Positions 36,607-46,327 of a DNA stretch of 64,000 bases are shown piece by piece. Both the position numbers and the translations under genes were made by a program. How positions within the stretch are numbered: position 1 is the stretch's first letter; every line of letters starts with the position of its first letter. Origin of the DNA: Variovorax sp. PCZ-1 (lineage in GTDB: Bacteria > Pseudomonadota > Gammaproteobacteria > Burkholderiales > Burkholderiaceae_C); NCBI RefSeq assembly GCF_018413605.1, contig NZ_JAHCDN010000001.1, positions 1,798,001 to 1,862,000 on the forward strand, written 5' to 3'. Below the pieces are notes generated by a model. The model was not told where the DNA came from and did not search any database. It saw only the letters and a list, made by a program, of their open reading frames with translations.

Positions 36607-36960
36607 TCACACAGGGGAATAAGCCACTTGGCGCACTTCGAGCGAGCCAAACTGGGCTGCGGGGCATTTGGCAGCCCAGCCGGTTGCTTCTGGCTCGCCG
36701 GGCACGTCGATCAGGTAGTAGCCGCCGATTTGCGTGTCGCCTTCGAGGGCAAAGCCTTCTTGAGTTTTGATGCGGCCTTTTTCAGCGTAGACGCGCTGAG
36801 CCGTCTCAGCGGGGGCGAGCTGGCCTGCGGCGAGCAACACGCCGGCTTGGATGAGCTGCTGGTTGAAAGCCATCATGGAGCCCATGATTTCTTGCATCGC
36901 GCTCTCTGGCACATCGGCAAAAGAAGCTGGCTTGGTTTGGCAGAGGAGGAGGTATTTCAT
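36607..36960 (-). CDS. YCII-related domain protein
   Basis: 117 residues. MKYLLLCQTKPASF opens the dimeric alpha-beta barrel, followed by AGVLLAAGQLAP and IGGYYLIDVPGEPEATGWAAKCPAA, which match the YCII/DGPF family. Relatives are small cytoplasmic proteins, sometimes enzymes of aromatic metabolism or partners of ECF sigma factors; no such sigma factor is adjacent. It is divergent from the LysR gene, which could control it. Confidence 0.83.
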   Translation of the reverse strand: MKYLLLCQTKPASFADVPESAMQEIMGSMMAFNQQLIQAGVLLAAGQLAPAETAQRVYAEKGRIKTQEGFALEGDTQIGGYYLIDVPGEPEATGWAAKCPAAQFGSLEVRQVAYSPV

Positions 36961-37104
36961 GGTGAGGTCCTTTTAAAAATATGCTTCGAAATGAGGCATG
37001 GGTGAACTTTAAAAGTGATCAATCCATTACACAATTGACCTAATACTTCTTAAATACCTAATAAAAACTTTGTAATTAAGCTGTTTTAGAGCAAAATCAG
37101 AGGA

Positions 37105-38046
37105 ATGCAGACCCTAAGAGGCATTCTTAATTTCTCCCGCACAGCAGAGCTGGGCAGCTTTGCCAAAGCGGCCAAAGAGCTGGGAATCTCCCCTGTGGCG
37201 GTGAGCCAAAACATCAGCCGCTTGGAAGCCGCTCTAGGCGTGCGCCTCTTCGCGCGCAGCACCCGCGCGCTACAGCTCACACCCGAAGGCCAAGCGTTTT
37301 TAGAGCAATGCCGCCAGCCGCTCGCCCAGCTCGATGCCGCATGCAAAGAAGTGGCCAGCGATGCGAAAACCGCCAGTGGCAAGCTGCGCGCCACGGTGGT
37401 CTCGCCTGTGGCTTATCTCTATCTCATTCCCCTGCTGCCCAAATTTCAACAACGCTACCCTGGCATCAGGCTCGAGTTGGAGCTGAGTGAAGATGCCAGC
37501 CCCTTGATCCCCAAGCGTTTCGATGTGGGCATTCGGATTGGCGCTTTGAACGATGCCGCTTTTGTGGCGCGGCCTCTGGGCCCGCTGCGCTTGCTGATCT
37601 GCGCTTCTCCCACCTACCTCGAAAGCCAAGAAAAGCCAAACAGCTTGGATGATTTAGCCAAGCACCGCCTGCTGCAATTGCAAATCACAGGCAAAGAGCA
37701 AACCACGCCATTCATCGTGCAAACGCGGGTAGATGGCGCGCGCAACATGCAATTCATCCAATTGCCCGGCCACTTCATCTGCAATGATTTTCGCGGTTTG
37801 GCGCAAGCCTGCGGCGATGGCTTGGGCATCGCGCAATTGCCCCAGCCCGTGGCATTACCGATGCTCAAAAGTGGCCAGCTCAAAGTGCTCCTGCCCGACA
37901 GCGTGGCCGAGAATATTCAGCTCTTCATCCATTACCCCAGCCGAAAGCAGCTGCCCGCGCGCGTGAGAGCTTTCGTCGATTTCGTCGTGGAGCATTTCGC
38001 TGGGCATCCGGATTTAACAGCGGATATCTCGGGGTTTGTTGCCTAA
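37105..38046 (+). CDS. LysR-family transcriptional regulator
   Basis: 313 residues. The N-terminal winged helix (FSRTAELGSFAKAAKELGISPVAVSQNISRLEAALGVRLFARST) is typical, and residues 90-300 form the periplasmic-binding-protein-like effector domain. AGAGGA-like ribosome site precedes the ATG. It is divergent from the YCII and SRPBCC genes over 144 bp, an arrangement in which LysR proteins often regulate the neighbour. The inducer is unknown. The intergenic region is AT-rich but I see no clear T-N11-A palindrome. Confidence 0.9.
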   Translation: MQTLRGILNFSRTAELGSFAKAAKELGISPVAVSQNISRLEAALGVRLFARSTRALQLTPEGQAFLEQCRQPLAQLDAACKEVASDAKTASGKLRATVVSPVAYLYLIPLLPKFQQRYPGIRLELELSEDASPLIPKRFDVGIRIGALNDAAFVARPLGPLRLLICASPTYLESQEKPNSLDDLAKHRLLQLQITGKEQTTPFIVQTRVDGARNMQFIQLPGHFICNDFRGLAQACGDGLGIAQLPQPVALPMLKSGQLKVLLPDSVAENIQLFIHYPSRKQLPARVRAFVDFVVEHFAGHPDLTADISGFVA

Positions 38047-38062
38047 AAAATTTCGCACTTGC

Positions 38063-38746
38063 TCAACAAATCGTTTGAATTCCGTGCGCAGCATGTTGCC
38101 AAAGCGCCCACGCAGCGCCTGCAGCCAGCGCCAGCCCCGCCAACCTTCGCGCCCATTGCTGAGTTCTTGCATCGCGCACGAGGCTCAAATGCCCAATCAA
38201 CCAGTGCGCCCCCAGCAGCCAGGCCACTGTCGGCATCACAAACGCCAGCATCACTGCTGCACCCTGCCAAATTCCGCCGGATAAACCGGCAATCAGCAAT
38301 GCGGAATAAAGCAAGCCGCATGGCAGTATCACCCAACCCATGCCCAAGAATATGCTGCGGCGCGATGAAGCTTTGACCCAATCCAGACGCTTCCATGTGG
38401 GACCCGCCACACTTTGTGCCCACAAGGGTTGGCGTGCAAAAAAAAACAATATCAAGCCCCAAGCGAGCATCGCCGCATGCAGCATCACCCAGGCGGGCTT
38501 AAAAATCACCGCATGCTCACTGGCCCACGCTACAGTTTGCACCAAACCCCCAGCCAGCGCGCCAGCCAGTGTGTAACCGAGCACCCTGCCGATTTGCAGT
38601 GCTCGTGCGGCAGATATGCCATGAAATGGCTCTTGCGCCGAAGGTCTTCCCATCGCTGAGCACAAACCACCGCACATGGCCAAGCAATGCAGTCCGCCTG
38701 CCAAACCGAGTAAGAAAGCCGAGAACATGAGCCCGATTAACATCAT
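38063..38746 (-). CDS. SafE/TauE-like membrane protein linked to cbb3 oxidase genes
   Basis: 227 residues, six hydrophobic helices. GLAGGLHCLAMCGGLCSAMG near residue 15 carries the HCxxMCGG motif of the DsbD-like/SafE family that clusters with cco genes; in such clusters the protein is thought to act in copper handling or assembly of the oxidase (inference). It begins six bases after hemN and shares its strand, so it is probably the distal gene of a hemN transcript under FNR control. Confidence 0.85.
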   Translation of the reverse strand: MMLIGLMFSAFLLGLAGGLHCLAMCGGLCSAMGRPSAQEPFHGISAARALQIGRVLGYTLAGALAGGLVQTVAWASEHAVIFKPAWVMLHAAMLAWGLILFFFARQPLWAQSVAGPTWKRLDWVKASSRRSIFLGMGWVILPCGLLYSALLIAGLSGGIWQGAAVMLAFVMPTVAWLLGAHWLIGHLSLVRDARTQQWARRLAGLALAAGAAWALWQHAAHGIQTIC

Positions 38747-38752
38747 GGCACC

Positions 38753-40174
38753 TCAAATGATGCGCGAATACCGCGCACGGTTGCGGTCTGCTTGCAAGTA
38801 GCGGTCAAACACCATCGCCACAGCGCGCACCACATACCACCCTGCCTCGGTAACGAGTAAACCCTCTGGCTCGATCTCCACTAGACCATCACGCTGCAGT
38901 TGTTCTAATTCACTCAGCTCGGCTTTGAAATAATTTTTAAAGTCAATCAAGTAGGCCAGCTCAATCGACTCAAAGCTCAACTCCCCCTGGCACATCAATG
39001 CCATGATGACAGCGCGGCGCACCAAATCATCACGCGACAGCGCAAGGCCTCGTTCAATCGGTAGACGGCCCTGATCCAATAAATCGTAGTAAGCATCAAG
39101 CGATTTGACATTTTGACTGTAAGCCGCGCCCACTTTGCTGATGGCCGAGACGCCTAAACCGATCAAATCGCAATCGGGCAAGGTGCTGTAGCCTTGAAAA
39201 TTACGATGCAATCGCCCTTGCTTCTTGGCAATCGCTAGGCTGTCTTGCGGCAGAGCAAAGTGATCCATGCCGATGTACACGTAACCTGCCGCCCCCAGCT
39301 TTTCAAGTGCCAAGCGCAGCATCGCGCTTTTCTCATGTGCTGTGGGCAACAGTTGCTCATCAATGCGACGCTGCGGCTTGAAACGCTGCGGCAAATGCGC
39401 ATAGCCATACAGAGCAATCCGGTCCGGCCGCAGTGATATCACTTGGTCAAAGGTGGTTTGCATGGACTGAATTGTTTGCTGCGGCAGGCCATAGATCAGA
39501 TCCATGTTCAACGAGGCAAATCCCAGTTCACGGGCATCTTGCATCAGCCGTGAGACCTGCTCAAAAGGCTGAACGCGATGCACTGCCTTTTGCACTTTGG
39601 CATCAAAGTCTTGAACGCCGAAGCTCAAGCGATTGAAACCAAGCTGCCTTAAACGCTGCAATCTTTGACGAGAAACTGTTCGCGGATCCACTTCAATGCT
39701 GCACTCCGCCAAAGAGTCGAGCTGAAATCGCATACGGATCATGGTCATCAATTGCGCTAGCTGCGCATCATCGAGAAAAGTCGGCGATCCACCGCCCAAG
39801 TGCAGCTGCTGAACAGATGCTGTGCCTGCTTCCAACTGGGCAGCCACCAAATCCAACTCTTTTTCCAAGTACTTCAAATAAATATCGGCTCTGTCTTTCT
39901 GTTTTGTGATGACTTTATTGCAGGCGCAGTAGTAGCACAATGATTCACAAAAAGGAATGTGCAGGTACAAAGATAATCCTTGCGCTCGAACACCGCCAGT
40001 GATGTTGCGTAGCTGCAGCGCTTGGCTTGCATCATTAGCACTAAAGGCCTCAACAAATCGATCGGCGGTAGGATAAGAGGTGTATCTGGGGCCTTGAATA
40101 TCCCATCGCGACAAAATATCGGCATGAACTGGCGAGGCGGTGACGGAGGGCATCACAGATAGGTCGGTTGTCAT
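38753..40174 (-). CDS. hemN: Oxygen-independent coproporphyrinogen III oxidase
   Basis: 473 residues from ATG 40174; an upstream TTG in frame at 40222 would run through the FNR box and is unlikely. HemN is a radical SAM enzyme that decarboxylates coproporphyrinogen III anaerobically for heme synthesis. PFCESLCYYCACNK supplies the Cx3Cx2C cluster ligands, LHLGGGSPTFL and SIEVDPRTV the SAM and substrate contacts, and VGLGVSAIS-like YGLPQQTIQSM further family motifs. A perfect FNR box is centred 42 bases upstream of the ATG, fitting induction at low oxygen. Confidence 0.95.
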   Translation of the reverse strand: MTTDLSVMPSVTASPVHADILSRWDIQGPRYTSYPTADRFVEAFSANDASQALQLRNITGGVRAQGLSLYLHIPFCESLCYYCACNKVITKQKDRADIYLKYLEKELDLVAAQLEAGTASVQQLHLGGGSPTFLDDAQLAQLMTMIRMRFQLDSLAECSIEVDPRTVSRQRLQRLRQLGFNRLSFGVQDFDAKVQKAVHRVQPFEQVSRLMQDARELGFASLNMDLIYGLPQQTIQSMQTTFDQVISLRPDRIALYGYAHLPQRFKPQRRIDEQLLPTAHEKSAMLRLALEKLGAAGYVYIGMDHFALPQDSLAIAKKQGRLHRNFQGYSTLPDCDLIGLGVSAISKVGAAYSQNVKSLDAYYDLLDQGRLPIERGLALSRDDLVRRAVIMALMCQGELSFESIELAYLIDFKNYFKAELSELEQLQRDGLVEIEPEGLLVTEAGWYVVRAVAMVFDRYLQADRNRARYSRII

Positions 40175-40208
40175 GCGCCGATGTTGACACTTCAGCCATG
40201 ATCGCGAC

Positions 40209-40222
40209 TTGATCCAGATCAA
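40209..40222. promoter_or_regulatory. FNR box between hemN and fnr
   Basis: TTGATCCAGATCAA, a perfect match to TTGAT-N4-ATCAA. It is centred 41-42 bases before the hemN ATG and about 106 before the fnr ATG. The same 14-mer occurs before ccoN and, in reverse complement, between ccoI and usp. Confidence 0.93.
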
Positions 40223-40321
40223 ATCTGTAAGGTTTAATGCTCAAGCGTGTCATCAAAGTTGCCACGAAACGCGGCATCTACAGCATAATCAAATCTAGGT
40301 CTTAGATCAGAAGAGGTATTT

Positions 40322-41044
40322 ATGATCAGATTGCAAGAAGCCAAAGTGGCGTGCAGTAATTGCAACATGCGTGAACTATGTATGCCCGTCGGTCTGAGTG
40401 ACGACGAAATGACACAAGTTGAACGCTTGATCTCTAACCGCCGTAAAACTGCACGTGGCGAACATTTGTATCAAGCTGGAGATGATTTTGTCAGCCTGTT
40501 TGCTGTGCGCACAGGATTTTTCAAAACATCCGTCGCCAGCGAAGACGGCAGAGAACAAGTCACCGGCTTTCTCATGGCAGGTGAGATCCTCGGCATGGAC
40601 GGTATCGTGAGTGATCGGCATGCCTGTGATGCCGTCGCACTTGAAGACTCTGAAGTTTGCGTGATGCCATTTGATAAATTGGAAGAGCTTTCAGCGCATG
40701 TCAGCTCACTTCAGCGCCACGTGCATAAGATCATGAGCCGCGAGATCGTGCGTGATCAAGGCGTCATGTTACTGCTGGGTAGCATGCGCGCTGAGGAAAG
40801 ACTGGCTGCTTTTCTTTTGAATCTGACCCAGCGACTACAAGCTCGTGGGCTTTCACCTAGCAATATGGTGCTTCGCATGACGCGAGAAGAAATCGGCAGT
40901 TATCTGGGTCTCAAGCTGGAAACTGTCAGCCGAGGATTTTCACGCTTTGTGAACGAAGGCGTGCTAGAAGTACAGCAGCGTCAAGTGCGCGTTCTGGATC
41001 AACAAGCTCTGAAATCGATTGCCAATCCCACTGTCTGCGCCTGA
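40322..41044 (+). CDS. fnr: FNR-type oxygen-sensing transcriptional regulator
   Basis: 240 residues. Cys11, Cys14, Cys20 and Cys113 align with the four [4Fe-4S] ligands of E. coli FNR (20, 23, 29 and 122), so the protein should sense oxygen through a cluster. A cNMP-like sensor domain (about 30-140), a dimer helix, and the HTH (TREEIGSYLGLKLETVSRGFSRF, with E-x-x-S-R for TTGAT reading) follow. AGAAGAGG precedes the ATG. Its box in the upstream region suggests auto-control. It probably governs hemN, the cco operon and the usp genes here. Confidence 0.95.
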   Translation: MIRLQEAKVACSNCNMRELCMPVGLSDDEMTQVERLISNRRKTARGEHLYQAGDDFVSLFAVRTGFFKTSVASEDGREQVTGFLMAGEILGMDGIVSDRHACDAVALEDSEVCVMPFDKLEELSAHVSSLQRHVHKIMSREIVRDQGVMLLLGSMRAEERLAAFLLNLTQRLQARGLSPSNMVLRMTREEIGSYLGLKLETVSRGFSRFVNEGVLEVQQRQVRVLDQQALKSIANPTVCA

Positions 41045-41060
41045 GTTAACTGCGGGCAGA

Positions 41061-41324
41061 TCAATCAGACTCTTTTTTCCAGATAGACAACCAAGCGGTC
41101 AATGCACTGCTGGTAAACGTCAGCGCCCAAATCACAAAGAAACTGATGGAATAAACGGCTCTGACGGATAAGTTGTGTGGCGCATGTGTGATTGCTAATT
41201 CTGCTGGGGATACAACGGCAAAAATCAGCATCTCCAAGACGCAAGCGCAAAGAAACGAAGGCCAGATGATCCACATCCACGCAGGGCTCTGGCGTGAAAT
41301 CTCGGGAGAAAAGGAGTTGCTCAT
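41061..41324 (-). CDS. Small membrane protein at the end of the cco operon
   Basis: 87 residues with two hydrophobic helices (WMWIIWPSFLCACVLEMLIFAVV and a second at about 53-78). No named domain; I know similar short proteins beside ccoH in related betaproteobacteria. The start overlaps the ccoH stop (ATGA), so translation is coupled. It may help oxidase assembly; this is context only. Confidence 0.72.
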   Translation of the reverse strand: MSNSFSPEISRQSPAWMWIIWPSFLCACVLEMLIFAVVSPAELAITHAPHNLSVRAVYSISFFVIWALTFTSSALTAWLSIWKKESD

Positions 41325-41641
41325 GGCACTGTCTTCTTTGGCGAAGTCTCTGTGGATCCTGGCGCACCCCCAGTGGCAGCATGGTTGCGGGCTTGCCCAG
41401 CCGGAAGCATAGGCACACTACTGGTTGTAGACCTCTCTTTTGGCAACGCAAGTCCTTTTTGATAGTAATCAGCAGACACCAATTTGTCAGCCCCCTGCCA
41501 TGCAATCGCCCAAGTAACAAGACCTGCCACCACAACAACGGCTGGGCCAATCATCACCAACCATAGCCAAGGATGTCGCCACCAGGGTATGTGGGCAGAA
41601 CCAGCAACGGAAGCTGCGGTAATCGGCGTAATCGTTTTCAT
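41321..41641 (-). CDS. ccoH: FixH/CcoH-family assembly protein
   Basis: 106 residues. One N-terminal membrane helix (WRHPWLWLVMIGPAVVVVAGLVTW) and a periplasmic tail with SADYYQKGLAL, the FixH signature. CcoH is needed for assembly and stability of cbb3 oxidase. It is shorter than many FixH proteins, with a disordered Ser/Thr/Pro-rich end instead of the usual Ig-like domain. It follows ccoG by three bases. Confidence 0.88.
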   Translation of the reverse strand: MKTITPITAASVAGSAHIPWWRHPWLWLVMIGPAVVVVAGLVTWAIAWQGADKLVSADYYQKGLALPKERSTTSSVPMLPAGQARNHAATGGAPGSTETSPKKTVP

Positions 41642-41644
41642 ATG

Positions 41645-43072
41645 TCACCTCGGGATGTAAAACGCACTTTTTTCTAGGACCGTCTCCCCGGACTCCGGGT
41701 TGTAAATTTTCAGTTCAATAGGGTGTGAGCCTGGTTTCAGCTGAGCTGCATTCTCAGCAGGCAAATCTAGTCTTAGCACAACCCACTCCGACTCTGTGGC
41801 CTCTAATTTCACCAGCTTCTCGCCGTTGAGTTGAAGGCCGGGCAATCCGTTTGCTGTGATCTGTAATTGCAGAGGACGGTCAGTCGCGTTCATGAGCTGT
41901 GCACGGTAAACATTTTCAATCATGCCACCGGATGCACCTGCCACGATACGCGCTAAAACAGCTCGGTCACGAACGACATCAACTCTAAAATCATGCCGCA
42001 TGGTGATGCTGACCAACCAAGCAGCGCAGATCAATCCCCATACCGCTGAATACATCAGCACACGCGGCCGGCTTAGCCGCCGCCAAATTTGCGAGTTGCT
42101 CCAGCCATTTGCCAAAGCCTGCTGTGTGCTGTATCGGATCAAACCAGGCGCGTAATCCAACTTCTTCATCACGCCATTGCAAACATCAATACAGGCCGCG
42201 CAACCGATACATTCATACTGCAAGCCCTTACGAATGTCGATACCTGTTGGGCACACTTGTACGCACAAGGTGCAGTCCACACAATCACCTAAGCCCTTGG
42301 ATCGAGCATCTTGTCCTTTGCCGCGAGAGCCGCGTGGCTCCCCACGTCGTTCGTCGTAGGAGATGATCAGCGTGTCTTTGTCAAACATCGCGCTTTGAAA
42401 GCGTGCATAGGGGCACATGTACTTGCAAACCTGCTCGCGCATAAAGCCCGCATTGCCATAGGTGGCGAAGCCATAGAAGAGAATCCAAAACATTTCCCAT
42501 AGCCCGAGGCTGAAGCCTTGTATCTCAGCTAGCAAGGTGTGCATCGGCGTGAAATAGGCCACGAAAGTCAGCCCTGTCCACAGCGCAAGGCTTAGCCAGA
42601 GTAGATGCTTGATCCCCTTGAGCGACAACTTCTTGGCATTCCACCTCTGCGCATCCAGTTTGATGCGCCGCTGGCGATCTCCCTCGACTTTGCGTTCAAT
42701 CCACATGAAAATTTCGCTGTACACCGTTTGTGGACAAGCGTAACCACACCAAACTCGCCCTGCAACTGCAGTCACCAAAAACAAAGACAAGGCACAAATG
42801 ATCAGCAAAACCGCCAAATAGATAAAGTCCTGTGGATACAAAACCAAGTCAAACAAGTAAAAGCGCCGCGCCTCAAGATCAAACAAAACGGCTTGGCGCT
42901 GTCCCCACTGAAGCCAAGGCATGCCATAAAACACCAGTTGCGTCAGCCACACGGTCAGCCAACGCAAGCGCGCATACTTGCCTTGCACCGATCGAGGGTG
43001 AATCGTCGCCTCCGACACGAACATCGGAATGTAGGTTTTGCTCGATCCCTCTGCTGGGTTGGGGTGACTCAC
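41645..43072 (-). CDS. ccoG: Cytochrome c oxidase accessory protein CcoG (ferredoxin-like)
   Basis: 475 residues from GTG 43072, placed 10 bases after the ccoP stop with an AGGGTGAG site; an ATG at 43126 lies inside ccoP and would add 18 residues. Membrane helices flank polyferredoxin motifs: GYACPQTVYSEIFMWIER, CKYMCPYARFQSAMFD, CVDCTLCVQVCPTGID and CIGCAACIDVC, ligating two [4Fe-4S] clusters. CcoG reduces Cu2+ for delivery to CcoN (family knowledge). A C-terminal Ig-like domain (about 370-475) is present. Confidence 0.93.
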   Translation of the reverse strand: MSHPNPAEGSSKTYIPMFVSEATIHPRSVQGKYARLRWLTVWLTQLVFYGMPWLQWGQRQAVLFDLEARRFYLFDLVLYPQDFIYLAVLLIICALSLFLVTAVAGRVWCGYACPQTVYSEIFMWIERKVEGDRQRRIKLDAQRWNAKKLSLKGIKHLLWLSLALWTGLTFVAYFTPMHTLLAEIQGFSLGLWEMFWILFYGFATYGNAGFMREQVCKYMCPYARFQSAMFDKDTLIISYDERRGEPRGSRGKGQDARSKGLGDCVDCTLCVQVCPTGIDIRKGLQYECIGCAACIDVCNGVMKKLDYAPGLIRYSTQQALANGWSNSQIWRRLSRPRVLMYSAVWGLICAAWLVSITMRHDFRVDVVRDRAVLARIVAGASGGMIENVYRAQLMNATDRPLQLQITANGLPGLQLNGEKLVKLEATESEWVVLRLDLPAENAAQLKPGSHPIELKIYNPESGETVLEKSAFYIPR

Positions 43073-43082
43073 GTACTCACCC

Positions 43083-44000
43083 TTATTTGCCAGCGCTGGT
43101 CGGTTTATTGGACATGCCCCAGACATAAGCTGTGAGCAGACCTATCTGCTCATCGGTCAAACGATCTTTTTGCGCAGGCATCATGCCGGTGCGCCCATTG
43201 TTGATCATGTTAACGATGAATTCTTTGCCCCATCCATGGAGCCACACATCGTCTGACAGATTGGGTGCGCCCAAAGCCACATTGCCCTTGCCAGTTACTC
43301 CGTGACAGGCTGCACAGGCGCTGAATTTTGATTTGCCTAAGCCAGCACGGATGGAGTCAGATGGGTATCCAGACAGACTCAGTACGTACTCCGCGAGATT
43401 GCGCACATCGTCTGAATTGCCGACAGCAGCGGCCATTGGCGGCATCACCCCATTGCGCCCTTTCACAATAGTTTCTTGAATCTTGTCTGGTGTTCCCCCC
43501 CAGAGCCAATCATTGTCAGTGAGATTGGGAAAGCCTTTGGATCCGCGCGCGTCAGAGCCATGGCATTGGGCGCAGTTGTTCAGAAAAAGTCGATTCGCAA
43601 TCGCCATGGCTTGAGGGTCAGCTGCAAGTTGCTCAGTGTTTTTACCTTGGTATTGGGCATAGACCAGTGCCATCGCTTTACCGCCTTCTTGCATCTCTTG
43701 TTTGTGTTGCTCCTTCGAACTCCAATCGAAACTGCCCTGTACCGAGCCCAGCCCAGGATAGAAATACAGATAAGCAAATGAAAAGATCACTGTGATCACA
43801 AACAAGCCCATCCACCACATCGGCATGGGATGGTTCAGCTCCACCAAATCCTCATCCCATACGTGGCCCGTCGTGTTGTCGGATCGAACCTGCACCTTCT
43901 TGGCAGCCACCACAAACAGCAAAACCAAGCAGGCCGCAATGCTCACCAGCGTAGCAATGATGATGAACCACGACCATGCGCCAGATGTGAAGTCACTCAT
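43083..44000 (-). CDS. ccoP: cbb3-type cytochrome c oxidase subunit III (diheme)
   Basis: 305 residues. Two N-terminal membrane helices, then two cytochrome c domains with heme motifs CAQCH (143-147) and CAACH (229-233), each followed by a methionine ligand region (GVMPPMAAA, TGMMPAQK). CcoP passes electrons from the bc1 pathway to CcoO. GGAGGA lies before the ATG, and ccoQ ends three bases upstream. Confidence 0.96.
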   Translation of the reverse strand: MSDFTSGAWSWFIIIATLVSIAACLVLLFVVAAKKVQVRSDNTTGHVWDEDLVELNHPMPMWWMGLFVITVIFSFAYLYFYPGLGSVQGSFDWSSKEQHKQEMQEGGKAMALVYAQYQGKNTEQLAADPQAMAIANRLFLNNCAQCHGSDARGSKGFPNLTDNDWLWGGTPDKIQETIVKGRNGVMPPMAAAVGNSDDVRNLAEYVLSLSGYPSDSIRAGLGKSKFSACAACHGVTGKGNVALGAPNLSDDVWLHGWGKEFIVNMINNGRTGMMPAQKDRLTDEQIGLLTAYVWGMSNKPTSAGK

Positions 44001-44003
44001 GGC

Positions 44004-44141
44004 TTATTCCTCCAGCAACGGCAATTGAGCTGCCTGCTCAAAACGCGAACGGTTGCGGGCAGCTACCGCCCACCAGACGATGGCGATGAAAACCACCAGA
44101 CTCACCACAGTCACCGCACTGCGCAGGGTATTGATATCCAT
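44004..44141 (-). CDS. ccoQ: cbb3-type oxidase subunit CcoQ
   Basis: 45 residues, too short for most gene finders. MDINTLRSAVTVVSLVVF leads into one membrane helix, followed by AVAARNRSRFEQAAQLPLLEE. The small CcoQ/FixQ protein stabilises the CcoP interaction. It sits between ccoO (9-bp gap) and ccoP (3-bp gap), the usual place. Confidence 0.92.
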   Translation of the reverse strand: MDINTLRSAVTVVSLVVFIAIVWWAVAARNRSRFEQAAQLPLLEE

Positions 44142-44150
44142 GATCTCTCC

Positions 44151-44783
44151 TTATTTCAATGCCAAACCCAAGCCCTGCAAATACGCGATCAGGGCATCCA
44201 TCTCGCTCTTGCCTTTGAGCTGCTCAGGAGCTTTCGCAATCTGCTCATCGGTATAGGGCACACCCAAAGTACGCAAGGCTTTCAAGCGCTGCTGAATATC
44301 GTGGGAGCTGGCCTGGCCCTGCTCCAGCCATGCATAGGCAGGCATATTGGACTCCGGGACGAGATCACGGGGATTGAGCAAATGCACGCGATGCCATTCA
44401 TCGCTGTATTTGCCGCCTACACGATGCAGATCAGGGCCTGTGCGCTTACTCCCCCATTGGAAGGGGCGGTCGTACACGAATTCACCAGCAACCGAGTAGT
44501 GTCCGTAGCGCAGTGTCTCGGCCCGGAATGGGCGAATCATTTGCGAGTGGCAGTTGTAGCAACCCTCGCGCACATAAATATCTCTTCCAACGAGCTGTAA
44601 CGGTTCATAAGGCTTGACACCAGCAATAGCCTGCGTAGTCGACTTCTGGAAAAACAGCGGGACAATTTCTACCAACCCGCCCACGGCCACCACCAGCACA
44701 ATGAAGACAATCAGCAGAAAACTGTTGGTTTCTATCTTCTCGTGGGTAAAGCCTTTCTGAGTTGAAGGCGTTGAATCAGACAT
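44151..44783 (-). CDS. ccoO: cbb3-type cytochrome c oxidase subunit II (monoheme)
   Basis: 210 residues from ATG 44783; upstream in-frame codons overlap ccoN and lack a ribosome site, while GGAGCA precedes this ATG. One membrane helix (about 20-42) is followed by the heme motif CYNCH (75-79) in [16 protein letters not shown] and the methionine ligand near [10 protein letters not shown]. It is the electron entry subunit beside CcoN. Confidence 0.95.
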   Translation of the reverse strand: MSDSTPSTQKGFTHEKIETNSFLLIVFIVLVVAVGGLVEIVPLFFQKSTTQAIAGVKPYEPLQLVGRDIYVREGCYNCHSQMIRPFRAETLRYGHYSVAGEFVYDRPFQWGSKRTGPDLHRVGGKYSDEWHRVHLLNPRDLVPESNMPAYAWLEQGQASSHDIQQRLKALRTLGVPYTDEQIAKAPEQLKGKSEMDALIAYLQGLGLALK

Positions 44784-44805
44784 TTGATGCTCCTTTTTTC
44801 TGCGT

Positions 44806-46257
44806 TCAAGCCATGGCGGGAGTGGACGTTGGCACAGCCACACGCACAGCACGCCCTGCCACCACAGTCATCCACACATTCCAAGCCATGATCAGCATGC
44901 CTGCCACATACATCAGCCCGCCGATGAAGCGAATCACGTAGTAGGGATAGGTGGCTTTGACGGATTCAACAAAGGTATAGGCCAACGTGCCATCTGCATT
45001 CACCTCGCGCCACATCAAGCCTTGCATCACACCCGCGATCCACATCGCCGCGATGTAAAACACGATGCCTAAGGTCGCAATCCAAAAATGCAACTCAATG
45101 GCCGTCTTGCTGTGCATCTCTTTACGACCAAACAAACGAGGAACGAGAAAGTAAATCGCGCCCATCGAAATGAAGCCCACCCAGCCCAATGCACCCGAGT
45201 GCACATGCCCCACCGTCCAATCCGTGTAATGCGAGAGAGCGTTGACGGTTTTGATCGACATCATCGGCCCTTCAAAGGTGCTCATGCCGTAAAACGAGAG
45301 CGACACGATCAAAAACCGGAGCACAGGGTCGTCGCGCAGCTTATGCCACGCACCTGAAATCGTCATCACACCATTGATCATTCCGCCCCAGCTTGGCGCC
45401 AGCAAGATCAAGGAAAACAGCATGCCAACAGATTGCGTCCAATCTGGCAATGCAGTGTAGTGAAGGTGATGCGGGCCCGCCCACATGTAGGTGAAGATCA
45501 GCGCCCAGAAATGCACGATCGACAAGCGATAGCTGTACACCGGACGCCCGGCTTGCTTGGGCACGTAGTAATACATGATGCCCAAGAAGCCTGCAGTCAA
45601 AAAGAAACCCACAGCATTGTGGCCATACCACCACTGAATCATGGCATCTTGCACGCCCGCATAGGCTGAATAAGACTTCATGAAACCAGCGGGCATGGCC
45701 GCGCTGTTCACGAGATGCAGTAAAGCTACCGTGATGATGAACGCGCCAAAAAACCAGTTCGCCACATAGATGTGCCGCACTTTGCGCGTTGCCAATGTGC
45801 CAAAGAAGACAACTGCGTACGACACCCAAACCAAGGTGATCAGAATGTCAATCGGCCACTCTAATTCTGCGTACTCTTTGCCTGAGGTGTAGCCCAAAGG
45901 AAGCGAAACTGCAGCCGCAACGATCACTGCTTGCCAACCCCAAAACGTGAAGCTGGCCAACTTGGGAGCAAACAAGGGCACTTGGCAGGTGCGTTGCACA
46001 GCATAGTAGCTGGTAGCAAACAAAGCGCAACCGCCAAAAGCAAAAATCACTGCATTGGTGTGCAAGGGTCGCAGCCTACCGTAGCTCAGCCAAGGTATGC
46101 CACCGCCCAACTCAGGCCACGCTAATTGAGCTGCGATGAAGACACCTACCGCCATACCCACCACACCCCAGAGCACGGTAGCTAAACTGAATTGCCGGAC
46201 AACATCATCGTTGTAGATTTTTTCTGAATGCGCGGTATTTTCTATGCTGATTGACAT
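44806..46257 (-). CDS. ccoN: cbb3-type cytochrome c oxidase subunit I
   Basis: 483 residues, 12 membrane helices. The heme and CuB ligands lie in [43 protein letters not shown] and [31 protein letters not shown] gives a later His pair. As in other C-family oxidases the catalytic tyrosine is on helix 7 (the Y of YYYVP region or nearby). CcoN reduces oxygen with high affinity and pumps protons. GAGGTG precedes the ATG, and an FNR box lies 57-70 bases upstream. Confidence 0.97.
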   Translation of the reverse strand: MSISIENTAHSEKIYNDDVVRQFSLATVLWGVVGMAVGVFIAAQLAWPELGGGIPWLSYGRLRPLHTNAVIFAFGGCALFATSYYAVQRTCQVPLFAPKLASFTFWGWQAVIVAAAVSLPLGYTSGKEYAELEWPIDILITLVWVSYAVVFFGTLATRKVRHIYVANWFFGAFIITVALLHLVNSAAMPAGFMKSYSAYAGVQDAMIQWWYGHNAVGFFLTAGFLGIMYYYVPKQAGRPVYSYRLSIVHFWALIFTYMWAGPHHLHYTALPDWTQSVGMLFSLILLAPSWGGMINGVMTISGAWHKLRDDPVLRFLIVSLSFYGMSTFEGPMMSIKTVNALSHYTDWTVGHVHSGALGWVGFISMGAIYFLVPRLFGRKEMHSKTAIELHFWIATLGIVFYIAAMWIAGVMQGLMWREVNADGTLAYTFVESVKATYPYYVIRFIGGLMYVAGMLIMAWNVWMTVVAGRAVRVAVPTSTPAMA

Positions 46258-46313
46258 CTCACACCTCTTGATTTGCTTATTGCTCAGTGTCGCTTTACAG
46301 GCACTGAGCGGAT

Positions 46314-46327
46314 TTGATCCAGATCAA
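46314..46327. promoter_or_regulatory. FNR box upstream of ccoN
   Basis: TTGATCCAGATCAA, identical to the hemN/fnr site. If used in class II position the mRNA would start about 22 bases before the ccoN ATG. It overlaps the stop codon of ccoS (46324-46326), showing that the ccoN promoter is placed at the very end of the ccoIS unit. Confidence 0.92.

Noticed and set aside
43073-43126. ATG start for ccoG inside ccoP
   Set aside because: A GTG at 43072 follows the ccoP stop, has a ribosome site and gives a normal CcoG N-terminus.
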